From contig JASLES010000032.1 in the NCBI GenBank assembly GCA_030151005.1, positions 1 through 24,939 on the forward strand: a stretch of 24,939 nucleotides of DNA, read 5' to 3'. The translations under genes were made by a program, and so were the position numbers. A model generated the notes under the pieces. The model saw only the letters and a list, made by a program, of their open reading frames with translations, had not been told where the DNA came from and made no database searches. Positions 1 to 6,845 of this stretch are shown piece after piece; positions within the stretch are counted from its first letter, which is position 1; each line of letters opens with the position of its first letter. This DNA is from Silvimonas sp. Its GTDB lineage: Bacteria; Pseudomonadota; Gammaproteobacteria; Burkholderiales; Chitinibacteraceae.

Positions 1-323
1 CCGTTGCCGTTGCTTTTGACTTGCCTCCCCTTCGGCAGCGCCGAGCACCGCAGGGAGGGCCGGGGTTTCGGCGTAAGGGTGTTTGAGCCCAAAGGGCGAG
101 TTCCCTGGAGCCAGCCGGCCCTCACGAGAAGCACAGGGAACCCGCGTAGCGGGCGCTGTCGCAGGGGTCGCCTTTCTTTGGTTACTTTCTTTGGCGAAGC
201 AAAGAAAGTAACGTGGGCCCGGCACCCTGGTATCAAATGCTTTTAAAAGACCCGCGCCGCAAGGCGCTAACACGCAAACATCGCAAACGGTGGATTGTCG
301 CTCCCGCTCCGAATCCACCCTAC
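1..323 (+). repeat. Dispersed modular repeat, copy A
   Basis: No gene is credible here; the stretch is one copy of a repeat also found at 6371-6722 (inverted) and 24588-24939. It begins with a GTTGCTTTTGAC-type box (near 10-21) and carries a hairpin whose arms GTTACTTTCTTTG (181-193) and CAAAGAAAGTAAC (200-212) flank a 6-base loop. It continues with a CCCGCGCC..AAGGCGCTAA box (251-270) and ends in a REP-like unit (289-323) with arms GGTGGATT and AATCCACC. Its middle part (about 25-170) does not match the other two copies, so it may be a different subfamily. It may begin before the window. Open frames through it are low-complexity by-products of the repeat. Confidence 0.8.
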
Positions 324-344
324 GCCCCCGACAAAAAAAGACCC

Positions 345-1181
345 TTACCGTGCCACCGGCCGCGCCGGATCTGCACACCATTCACTCCAGGACCCGGCAT
401 ACAGCCGTCCACCCGCCAGGCCGGCGACGGCCAGTGCCAGCAGGTTGTGACAGGCCGTCACACCAGACCCGCACTGATGCACCACATCAGCCGGGGGAAT
501 CGCCCCCAGGACTCCCTGCCATTCTTGCTGTAACTGGTGCGCCTCTTTGAAGCGGCCACCGGGCGCCAGATTGTGCTGGAAGAAGCGGTTGATTGCGCCC
601 GGGATATGTCCTCCAACCGGGTCCAGCGTTTCGCCTTCTCCACGAAAACGTTCCGGACTGCGCGCATCGACCACCTGGAACGAGGACTCGCGCAGATCCG
701 CCTCGACCTGGGCCGCAGTAACACGCCGCTCCGGGCGCAGGTGTGGTGTGAAGCTCTTTGACTCTACCGGCCGCACATTGGCCGATACGCGCTGCCGCGC
801 GCCCTGCCAGGCAGGGTAACCGCCGTCAAGCACCTGCACGTTGTCATGACCCAGCCAGCCCAGCATCCACCACAAGCGCGCCGCATACATACCGCCAGAA
901 CCGTCGTAAGCCACCACATGACTGTCATTGCCAATACCCGCCGCCCCCAGGCGCGCACTCAGCCAACCGGGGTCTGGCAAAGGGTGGCGGCCGTTGCTGC
1001 CCGTTTTGGGGCCAGAGAGGTCTTCGTCCAGACTCAGAAACACGGCACCGGGAATATGATCCAGCGCGTATGCCTCCCGGCCAGCTTGCGGATTGGCGAG
1101 GTCGTGGCGGCAATCCACAATCACCAGGTCAGGATCAGTCATGCGGGTGGCCAGTTCAGCCACGGTAATCAACGGAGACAT
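345..1181 (-). CDS. sseA: 3-mercaptopyruvate/thiosulfate sulfurtransferase (tandem rhodanese)
   Basis: This 278-residue protein has two rhodanese domains: an inactive N-terminal one (about 1-135, with the DCRHDL and HIPGA segments) and an active C-terminal one (about 150-278, with VVDARSPERF and HIPGAIN). The active-site loop is CGSGVTAC with the catalytic cysteine at 237. CGSGVTA is the form typical of 3-mercaptopyruvate sulfurtransferases rather than the CRKG form of classical thiosulfate sulfurtransferases. Length matches E. coli SseA (about 281). Such enzymes move sulfane sulfur from mercaptopyruvate to thiols or cyanide in the cytoplasm. The start is supported by GGAG nine bases upstream of the ATG at 1181. 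A hairpin terminator lies upstream at 1266-1294, so it is transcribed separately from phaCA. The dispersed repeat starts about 20 bases past its stop. Preference for mercaptopyruvate over thiosulfate is inferred from the loop only. Confidence 0.9.
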   Translation of the reverse strand: MSPLITVAELATRMTDPDLVIVDCRHDLANPQAGREAYALDHIPGAVFLSLDEDLSGPKTGSNGRHPLPDPGWLSARLGAAGIGNDSHVVAYDGSGGMYAARLWWMLGWLGHDNVQVLDGGYPAWQGARQRVSANVRPVESKSFTPHLRPERRVTAAQVEADLRESSFQVVDARSPERFRGEGETLDPVGGHIPGAINRFFQHNLAPGGRFKEAHQLQQEWQGVLGAIPPADVVHQCGSGVTACHNLLALAVAGLAGGRLYAGSWSEWCADPARPVAR

Positions 1182-1265
1182 CAGACATTACTCCAGCCAG
1201 GTTGGGAGGTGGGCAGTGTGCCATCAGGCTGGACAATGCCAATGTAATAACAGGTGAATGACAAG

Positions 1266-1294
1266 AAAAAGCGCCGGTCCAGCCAGCGCTTTTT
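1266..1294 (-). terminator. Rho-independent terminator after phaA
   Basis: Arms AAAAAGCGC (1266-1274) and GCGCTTTTT (1286-1294) flank an 11-base loop. It lies 22 bases past the phaA stop. The U-tract forms on either strand, but only phaA reads into it, on the minus strand. Confidence 0.75.
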
Positions 1295-1315
1295 CCCGAT
1301 GCTGACAAAACAGTC

Positions 1316-2494
1316 TTAGCGCTCCACCGCCAGCGATACGCCCATGCCACCGCCAATGCACAACGTTGCCAGACCACGTTTGGCATCGCGGCGAATCATT
1401 TCGTGCAGCAAGGTGACAAGGATACGGCACCCGGAAGCGCCAATCGGGTGACCCAGCGCAATGGCACCACCGTTCACGTTCACGCGGCTCCAGTCCCACT
1501 TGAGTTCACGCGCCACGCCCAACGCCTGCGCAGCAAAGGCTTCATTGCCTTCTAGCAGATCAATACTGTCCAGCGTCCAGCCGGTGCGGGCCAGGACGCG
1601 ATGCGTAGCCGGTACCGGGCCCATACCCATAATGCTCGGGTCTACACCCGCAGACGCCGCAGCACGGATGGTCGCCAGCGGTTTCAGACCCAGTTCATCG
1701 GCTTTGGCGCGGGTCATCAGGATCACCCCTGCAGCGCCGTCATTGATACCGGAAGCATTACCCGCGGTCACGGTGCCTTCTTTATCAAACGCAGCGCGCA
1801 GTTTGGTAAGCGACTCCATGGTGGTGCCGGACTTGATGAACTCATCCTGATCGAACACAACCGGGTCGCCCTTGCGTTGCGGAATATGCACCGGGATGAT
1901 TTCATCGACAAACCGGCCCGCAGCCTGGGCGGCGGCAGCTTTGGTTTGCGACGCCAACGCCAGTTCATCTTGCTCGGTACGGCTGATCCCGTACTTTTTG
2001 GCGATGTTTTCTGCCGTGATGCCCATGTGGTACTGGTTGTACGCGTCGGTCAGGCCGTCGTACACCATGCTGTCAATCAGTTGCGCATTGCCCATGCGAA
2101 AACCATCGCGGCTTCCTGGCAGGATATGCGGTGCGGCGCTCATGTTTTCCTGGCCGCCAGCAATCACAATCTCGCTCTCGCCAGAAAGAATGGCCTGCAC
2201 GCCCAGCGCCACGGCTTTCAGACCCGAACCACACACCTGGTTGATGGTCAGGCCAGGCACGGCGTCTGGCAAACCGGCGTGCCGCAGGGCCTGACGAGCC
2301 GGGTTCTGGCCGAGGCCTGCCGTCAGCACGTTACCCAGAATCACTTCACTGACTTGATCCGCAGCAAGGCCACTGCGTGCCAGCAAACCTTTGATCACAG
2401 TCGCACCCAGTTCCGGCGCACTCACTTTAGCGAGGCTGCCGCCGAAATTGCCAATGGCGGTGCGCCCGGCAGCAACAATCACGATCTCACTCAT
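1316..2494 (-). CDS. phaA: Acetyl-CoA acetyltransferase (beta-ketothiolase)
   Basis: This biosynthetic-type thiolase of 392 residues condenses two acetyl-CoA into acetoacetyl-CoA, the first step of short-chain polyhydroxyalkanoate synthesis. The nucleophilic cysteine is Cys88 in NQVCGSGLKAV, the histidine is His349 in GGAIALGHPIGASG, and the proton-shuttling cysteine is Cys379 in CIGGGMG. These nearly coincide with Zoogloea thiolase numbering (89, 348, 378). GGAG lies seven bases upstream of the ATG. The gene is on the same strand as phaC and 202 bases downstream of it. That gap has no strong terminator, only a weak GC hairpin near 2665-2682, so co-transcription is likely. A terminator follows at 1266-1294. 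The family also includes AtoB-type degradative enzymes; the phaC neighbour makes PhaA the better name. No acetoacetyl-CoA reductase (phaB) is in the window. Confidence 0.93.
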   Translation of the reverse strand: MSEIVIVAAGRTAIGNFGGSLAKVSAPELGATVIKGLLARSGLAADQVSEVILGNVLTAGLGQNPARQALRHAGLPDAVPGLTINQVCGSGLKAVALGVQAILSGESEIVIAGGQENMSAAPHILPGSRDGFRMGNAQLIDSMVYDGLTDAYNQYHMGITAENIAKKYGISRTEQDELALASQTKAAAAQAAGRFVDEIIPVHIPQRKGDPVVFDQDEFIKSGTTMESLTKLRAAFDKEGTVTAGNASGINDGAAGVILMTRAKADELGLKPLATIRAAASAGVDPSIMGMGPVPATHRVLARTGWTLDSIDLLEGNEAFAAQALGVARELKWDWSRVNVNGGAIALGHPIGASGCRILVTLLHEMIRRDAKRGLATLCIGGGMGVSLAVER

Positions 2495-2696
2495 TGTGTT
2501 TCTCCAAACCAGCGTTGCAAGAGTCTGGCCACGCCCAGCGGCGGGCCGTTACCGGAGCCGGTTTCTGCGTTGAATACCGGCGCCGCTACGTTGGATCACC
2601 CGGTGTGGAAGGCCGGATGGGCACAAACAAAGCGTCTTGTGTTTTCAGCCATCAACCAGAACCGCTGCTCACGGCAGCGATGTCTGGCTGTGGCGT

Positions 2697-4421
2697 TTAG
2701 TCGCGCTTCTCTTTTACATACCGTCCAGGCGCAGGTTCAATGGGTTTGAACCCGGCTGCGCCCAGCGTTTTACGAGCAGCCACCTTCTTGCCGGTGAACT
2801 GCTGCAACCAGTCGTTCCAGTCTACCCACCAGCTACCGGGTCTGGATTCGGCATTTTCAAACCAGGCGTCTGGCGTTGCAGCCAGTTTCTCATTCACCCA
2901 GTAATTGCGTTTGCCTGCCGCCGGATGGTTGATGGTACCGGCAATATGGCCCGAAGCACCCAGCACAAAGCGCGTCGGCCCACTGAAGATGCGTTGCGTA
3001 CCCCAGGCCGATTTCCACGGCACAATATGGTCTTCCCGGGCAGCAAAGACATACGTTGGCGTGGTGACTGTGGTCAGGTCAATCGGCACGCCGCAAAGCG
3101 AAAATGAACCAGGGCGGGCCAGGTTGTTTTCCAGATACATATTGCGCAAGAAGAAGGTATGCATCGGCAATGCCAGGTTGGCCGAGTCATTGTTCCAGTA
3201 CAACAGGTCGAACGGCGGCGGCGTTTTACCTTTCAGATAACTGCTGACGACGTAGTTCCAGATCAGATCATTGGCCCGCAGAGACGAGAACGTGCGCGCC
3301 AGCTCCTTGCCGGAGACCACGCCGCCCTTGTCAAGTTGGGCCTCGCGGGAACGGATGAGGTTCCAGTCAATATAGTGCTTGATGTCACCCGGGTCAGAAT
3401 GATCCAGCATGGACGTCATCAGCGTGACGGAACGGAACCAGTCCAGATTGCGCGATTGCATGACCGGGATGGACGTCGCCACCAGCCCGCCGCCAATGCA
3501 GAACGACAAGACATTCATCTGCTCGCGCCGGCTGATCTTGCGCACCACCTCTGCGGCCTTGATCACCCCTTGATCAACGTAATCATCCCACTGCAGATGA
3601 CCCAGCTCGGGCGGTATAGAGCGCCAGGAGACCAGGAAGACCGTGTTCCCCTGCTCTACACACCAGCGCACCATGGAGTTTTCAGCCTGCAAATCCATGA
3701 TGTAGTACTTGTTGACGCAAGGCGGCACGATCAACAAGGGAACTTCGTTCACCTGCGCGGTCAATGGCGTGTACTGAATCAGCTGCAGGAGGTCATTTTC
3801 AAAGATCACCGCGCCTTCGGTGACGGCCAGATTGCGGCCGACCTCGAACTGCGACTCATCCGTCATGGTGATGGTGCCTTTGTTGATGTCGTCAAGCAGT
3901 CGGCGCATGCCTTCCTGCAAGCTTTCACCCTGAGTCTCAGCCGCCAGCTTCATGACCTCTGGATTGGTGAGCGCAAAATTGGCCGGGCTCATGGCATCCA
4001 GATATTGCCGCGTGAAAAACGCGGCTTTTTCACGCAACATGTCGTCGGTCTGCGCCGAATCGACCATCTGCAACAGATAACGGGAGGTCAACAGATAATT
4101 TTGTTTGATCCAGGAAAACAGCGGCGCTTCCCACTCGGGCGAGTTGAAACGGCGATCACCCTTTTCTGGCTGAACAGCCACGGCAGGCGCTTTGGCGCCA
4201 ATCAGGCCTAGCCACAGATCAAGTTGTTGCTGATAGTACTCAGCCTGGCGGGCTTGCCATTCGGCTGTATGCGTGGGGACAGTGGCCAGCACTTTGGGCA
4301 CAAGATGCGGCAGCGCGTCATCCGCAGTGGGTGTCACCGCGTTGACCCATTGCTGCCACCATTGCTGGCTGGCTTCATTCATTTGCTGAAAAAAACCGTC
4401 AAATGGCGTGGCCTGGGACAC
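2697..4421 (-). CDS. phaC: Class I poly(3-hydroxyalkanoate) synthase
   Basis: The enzyme polymerises (R)-3-hydroxyacyl-CoA into PHA on the surface of storage granules. It has an N-terminal PhaC_N domain (about 80-240) and an alpha/beta-hydrolase core. The lipase-like box is SFCIGGG with nucleophile Cys308; Asp464 (REDHIVPW) and His492 (GASGHIAGTINHP) complete the triad, with spacing close to Cupriavidus PhaC (319, 480, 508). Length fits class I; no PhaE or PhaR subunit is present. I chose the GTG at 4421 (574 residues, beginning MSQATPFDGFF) because GGAG lies nine bases upstream. The frame also allows an ATG at 4478 (593 residues), but that adds an unrelated-looking 19-residue leader and has no Shine-Dalgarno. 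A candidate extended -10 at 4491-4499 would put the transcript start only a few bases before that ATG, which also favours the GTG. phaA follows downstream. Confidence 0.94.
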   Translation of the reverse strand: MSQATPFDGFFQQMNEASQQWWQQWVNAVTPTADDALPHLVPKVLATVPTHTAEWQARQAEYYQQQLDLWLGLIGAKAPAVAVQPEKGDRRFNSPEWEAPLFSWIKQNYLLTSRYLLQMVDSAQTDDMLREKAAFFTRQYLDAMSPANFALTNPEVMKLAAETQGESLQEGMRRLLDDINKGTITMTDESQFEVGRNLAVTEGAVIFENDLLQLIQYTPLTAQVNEVPLLIVPPCVNKYYIMDLQAENSMVRWCVEQGNTVFLVSWRSIPPELGHLQWDDYVDQGVIKAAEVVRKISRREQMNVLSFCIGGGLVATSIPVMQSRNLDWFRSVTLMTSMLDHSDPGDIKHYIDWNLIRSREAQLDKGGVVSGKELARTFSSLRANDLIWNYVVSSYLKGKTPPPFDLLYWNNDSANLALPMHTFFLRNMYLENNLARPGSFSLCGVPIDLTTVTTPTYVFAAREDHIVPWKSAWGTQRIFSGPTRFVLGASGHIAGTINHPAAGKRNYWVNEKLAATPDAWFENAESRPGSWWVDWNDWLQQFTGKKVAARKTLGAAGFKPIEPAPGRYVKEKRD

Positions 4422-4490
4422 AATCGATCGCTCCGTCGGGTTGGAATGATGGTCTGGTACTGCCCTGAAGTGACGCAAAAAAGTACGTCA

Positions 4491-4499
4491 ATTATCACA
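4491..4499 (-). promoter_or_regulatory. Candidate extended -10 promoter for phaC
   Basis: Read on the minus strand this is TGTGATAAT: a TGn extension plus GATAAT (five of six to TATAAT). No good -35 is seen, which is tolerated in extended -10 promoters. The predicted start near 4484 gives a leader of about 63 bases to the GTG at 4421. The leader contains a dyad, TGACG (4471-4475) and CGTCA (4486-4490). Confidence 0.35.
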
Positions 4500-4501
4500 A
4501 A

Positions 4502-4575
4502 TGGTGCACCACAACATACATAAATCCCTCACTTGCTGCAAGGTCGGTGAAATCTTTTAAAGTTGCACTTTGCAA
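4502..4575. promoter_or_regulatory. Series of TGCA-type dyads upstream of phaC (candidate operators)
   Basis: Three short palindromes lie in the phaC-pbpG divergent region: TGGTGCACCA (4502-4511), CTTGC-T-GCAAG (4532-4542) and TTGCA-CTT-TGCAA (4563-4575). Their centres are about 30.5 and 32 bases apart, close to three helical turns each. The first sits just upstream of the candidate phaC -10. PHA genes in several proteobacteria are repressed by PhaR, which recognises TGC..GCA dyads; assigning these sites to PhaR is an inference. Confidence 0.4.
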
Positions 4576-4600
4576 GTACTACGCGACCTCTTGATTTGGC

Positions 4601-4629
4601 ATGACATTTTGCATTTTCTCAATTAGTAT
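4601..4629 (+). promoter_or_regulatory. Candidate sigma-70 promoter for the PBP7-like gene
   Basis: A -35 of ATGACA (five of six to TTGACA, 4601-4606) and a -10 of TAGTAT (four of six, 4624-4629) are separated by exactly 17 bases. The predicted start near 4636 leaves a leader of about 37 bases to the ATG at 4673. Confidence 0.45.
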
Positions 4630-4672
4630 TACAGCGTTCTGATAATCATGGCCGCATATTTGGAGATCGTTG

Positions 4673-5707
4673 ATGCGTCCCGCTTTTCCTCTTTTTGTCG
4701 CGTTGCTGACTGCTGCCTCCCTGAGTATTGCTCCGGTCGCCAGCGCAACCACGACTCATAAGCATAAACAAACTACGCAATCTGCAAGCAAGAAGACAGC
4801 CAAACCCAAGGCGTCGACCAAGACCGCATCGGCACGCACCACCACCGTCTATGAAAAAGGCCGGGTCAAGCGTACAGCCATTGCCAATGCACGCAGCAGT
4901 GTTCATGTCACCCGCACCCTGGCCCTGTCTGGCTTCACCGCTGACAACCCGGGTCTGCAATCGGCATCCGTGCTGATTCTGAATGAAAACACCGGTGACG
5001 TGGTTTACCAGAAGAATCCGGATGAAATCGCGCCGATTGCGTCGATCACCAAGCTGATGACCGCCATGGTCACGCTGGACGCACATTTGCCGATGAACGA
5101 GTACATCACCATCACGGATGATGATGTCGATACGCTCAAGAACAGCTCGTCCCGCCTGCGCGTTGGCACCCGCCTGACCCGCGCAGAAGTGATGCTGCTG
5201 GCCCTGATGTCGTCGGAAAACCGCGCGGCGGCCGCACTTTCGCGCACTTATCCGGGTGGCCGTGAATTGTTTATCCGCAAGATGAACGAGAAGGCCACCG
5301 AACTCGGGATGACACACAGTCATTTTTATGACTCTACCGGTCTGACCCCGCAAAACGTCTCCAGTGCCCGTGACTTGGTGCTGATGGTGCGTGCTGCGCG
5401 CAAGTATCCGGAGATTCACGAGTTCACGACATCGTCCCAGTATGAGTTCACATCCAACCTGAATGGCCGCACCATGGCTTTTCACAACACCAATCCGTTG
5501 GTGAAAGAAGAGCAATGGGACATTGGCCTGACCAAAACCGGCTTTACCAATGAAGCCGGTCATTGTCTGGTGATGGAAGCCACCATCAGTGGCACGCCGG
5601 TGGTGATTGTCTTGCTGGATTCGACCGGCAAGTACACCCGTATTGGTGACGCCAACCGTGTCAAAAAGTGGCTGGAAACCAGCCCGGTGGCGCTGGCACG
5701 CAGCTAA
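4673..5707 (+). CDS. pbpG: D-alanyl-D-alanine endopeptidase, PBP7/8 type (peptidase S11)
   Basis: This periplasmic low-molecular-weight penicillin-binding protein of 344 residues should cleave D-Ala-mDAP cross-links in peptidoglycan. A signal peptide (about 1-25, ending VASA) is followed by a basic, Lys/Ala/Thr-rich linker (about 26-75) that is low in complexity. The catalytic domain then shows SITK (Ser124, Lys127), the SxN motif SEN (181-183) and KTG (288-290). The extra linker makes it longer than E. coli PbpG (about 310). There is no long C-terminal PBP5-type extension with an amphipathic anchor, which favours endopeptidase over carboxypeptidase. The ATG at 4673 has GGAG seven bases upstream; a TTG one codon earlier is in frame but less likely. 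It diverges from phaC and converges on trxC across a shared terminator. Confidence 0.87.
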   Translation: MRPAFPLFVALLTAASLSIAPVASATTTHKHKQTTQSASKKTAKPKASTKTASARTTTVYEKGRVKRTAIANARSSVHVTRTLALSGFTADNPGLQSASVLILNENTGDVVYQKNPDEIAPIASITKLMTAMVTLDAHLPMNEYITITDDDVDTLKNSSSRLRVGTRLTRAEVMLLALMSSENRAAAALSRTYPGGRELFIRKMNEKATELGMTHSHFYDSTGLTPQNVSSARDLVLMVRAARKYPEIHEFTTSSQYEFTSNLNGRTMAFHNTNPLVKEEQWDIGLTKTGFTNEAGHCLVMEATISGTPVVIVLLDSTGKYTRIGDANRVKKWLETSPVALARS

Positions 5708-5726
5708 CCCTGCACGCCATCCCCAC

Positions 5727-5755
5727 AAAAAAGCCCGGTCTATACCGGGCTTTTT
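5727..5755. terminator. Bidirectional terminator between pbpG and trxC
   Basis: A stem of AAGCCCGGT (5731-5739) and ACCGGGCTT (5744-5752) with a 4-base loop has an A-run before it and a T-run after it. It can therefore end transcription from both convergent genes. Confidence 0.88.
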
Positions 5756-5790
5756 CATGTCTGGCCACAACTTATAGATATCAGTAGATA

Positions 5791-6213
5791 TCAGAAGAAA
5801 TCAGACAACCAGGCCTTGAACTGCCCGGACGACATCGCCCCGCTTTGGCGGGCCTGTTCCTGGCCACGCTCAAATACCAGCAATGTCGGGATACTGCGGA
5901 TACGCAGGCTATTGGCCAGCGTTTGCTCCTGATCGGTATCGACCTTCACAAACGTGGCTTTGCCGGCGAAGTGTTCTGCCGTTGCAGCAAACGCGGGCGC
6001 AAAGGCCTGACACGGGCCACACCAGGTGGCCCAGCAATCCACCACCAGCGGTTGTTTGAGTTGTTTGCTGAGCACGGCAAACTGCTCCCCGGTCACGGCA
6101 ACCGGCGCCCCCGCGAACACCGGCTTGTGGCAGGCGCCACAGGTGGGGTTATCGGCGATGCGTTCGTCATCAATGCGGTTCTGGGTGTGGCAGTGGGGAC
6201 AGGCGATTTGCAT
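5791..6213 (-). CDS. trxC: Thioredoxin 2 (zinc-binding thioredoxin)
   Basis: This 140-residue cytoplasmic disulfide reductase has an N-terminal zinc ribbon (CPHC at 5-8 and CGAC at 25-28) that distinguishes TrxC from TrxA. The thioredoxin fold carries the active site WCGPC with Cys65 and Cys68, and the cis-proline segment SIPTLLVF. Length matches E. coli TrxC (139). In many bacteria trxC responds to oxidative stress through OxyR; no clear OxyR box was seen here. The start at 6213 is preceded by a purine-rich AAAGAGAG. It converges on pbpG. Upstream lies about 150 bases of unique sequence with a small hairpin (GGCAACG 6335-6341, CGTTGCC 6356-6362), then repeat copy B. Confidence 0.93.
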   Translation of the reverse strand: MQIACPHCHTQNRIDDERIADNPTCGACHKPVFAGAPVAVTGEQFAVLSKQLKQPLVVDCWATWCGPCQAFAPAFAATAEHFAGKATFVKVDTDQEQTLANSLRIRSIPTLLVFERGQEQARQSGAMSSGQFKAWLSDFF

Positions 6214-6370
6214 GGGGCGTCTCTCTTTTTAATCGGTCAGGAGTCGTTGTTTGTGCTGCTGGGTGATACGGGATGATTGCCAAGGATACACCGGTGGGTC
6301 ATTTGCGCGGGGGCGGGAATCTGGCAACGGTGGTGGCAACGGTCACTTCCTGCCACGTTGCCACTGACTC

Positions 6371-6722
6371 GTCATTCCGGTCCTCGGCGGCCCCCTTGCG
6401 CCGGAATCCAGTTTGGCCGCCGCAGGTGGCCTTTGCCATGCAGGCTGTAGGGTGGATTCGGAGCGGGAGCGACAATCCACCATTGCGATGTGTGTTAGCG
6501 CCTGACGGCGCGGGTTTGAAATGCATTTTATACCGTCGGTGGCCGGAGCACCCTACTTTTCTTTGCTTCGCCAAAGAAAAGTAGGCAAAAGAAAGGCGAC
6601 CCCGGACTTTTGCCCTCCGGGCTTCCCTCAATCAGTCGGGAGCCTAAGGTCTCCCTCCCTCAATCGGAAAAGTCCTTGAAAGGGGGAGAAAGTCAAAAGC
6701 AACAGCAACAGCAGCGCCAACT
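6371..6722 (-). repeat. Dispersed modular repeat, copy B (inverted)
   Basis: Together with flanking sequence this fills the 632-base gene-free gap between trxC and rdgC. Read on the minus strand the modules are: GTTGCTGTTGCTTTTGAC box; a GGGAGACC..AGGCTCCCGAC..AAGCCCGGAGG segment shared with copy C; a hairpin with arms CCTACTTTTCTTTG (6552-6565) and CAAAGAAAAGTAGG (6572-6585); the GCGCTAACAC box; a 35-base unit (6447-6481) identical in inverted orientation to 289-323; and a final module (6371-6436) with a GGCCACC-tgc-GGCGGCC hairpin and CTGGATTCCGGCGCAA. The last module matches the end of copy C. No transposase or terminal inverted repeat is visible. Confidence 0.82.
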
Positions 6723-6845
6723 GCAACTGCCTTGGCCACCGCCACCACTTTCACAGTATCTGATGCCTGGCGACATTTCCTGGTTTGCGCCAGGCGGGTG
6801 TGCCGGTACAATCGCCCACCCAATCAAGTTTACGAGCGCCGCACC

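Noticed and set aside
4..246. 80-codon frame in the left repeat, and similar frames at 6273-6631 and 24578-24892
   Set aside because: They arise from the dispersed repeat and its hairpin, differ between copies by frame and length, and lack start signals.
1601..2749. 382-codon plus-strand open frame opposite phaA
   Set aside because: Antisense shadow: phaA has intact catalytic residues and a good start, while this translation has no recognisable fold and high His/Arg/Gln content.
4646..5770. 374-codon minus-strand open frame opposite pbpG
   Set aside because: It is the complement of a clear S11 peptidase with signal peptide and SxxK, SxN, KTG motifs; composition of the antisense frame is not protein-like.
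6323..6362. GGCAACGGTGGTGGCAACGGT direct repeat with a nearby inverted copy as a possible attachment site
   Set aside because: Too short and not duplicated elsewhere, with no integrase nearby; treated as a minor hairpin in the trxC upstream region.
6732..6845. 38-residue N-terminal extension of RdgC
   Set aside because: RdgC homologues start MLWF; the extension comes from repeat-flank sequence.
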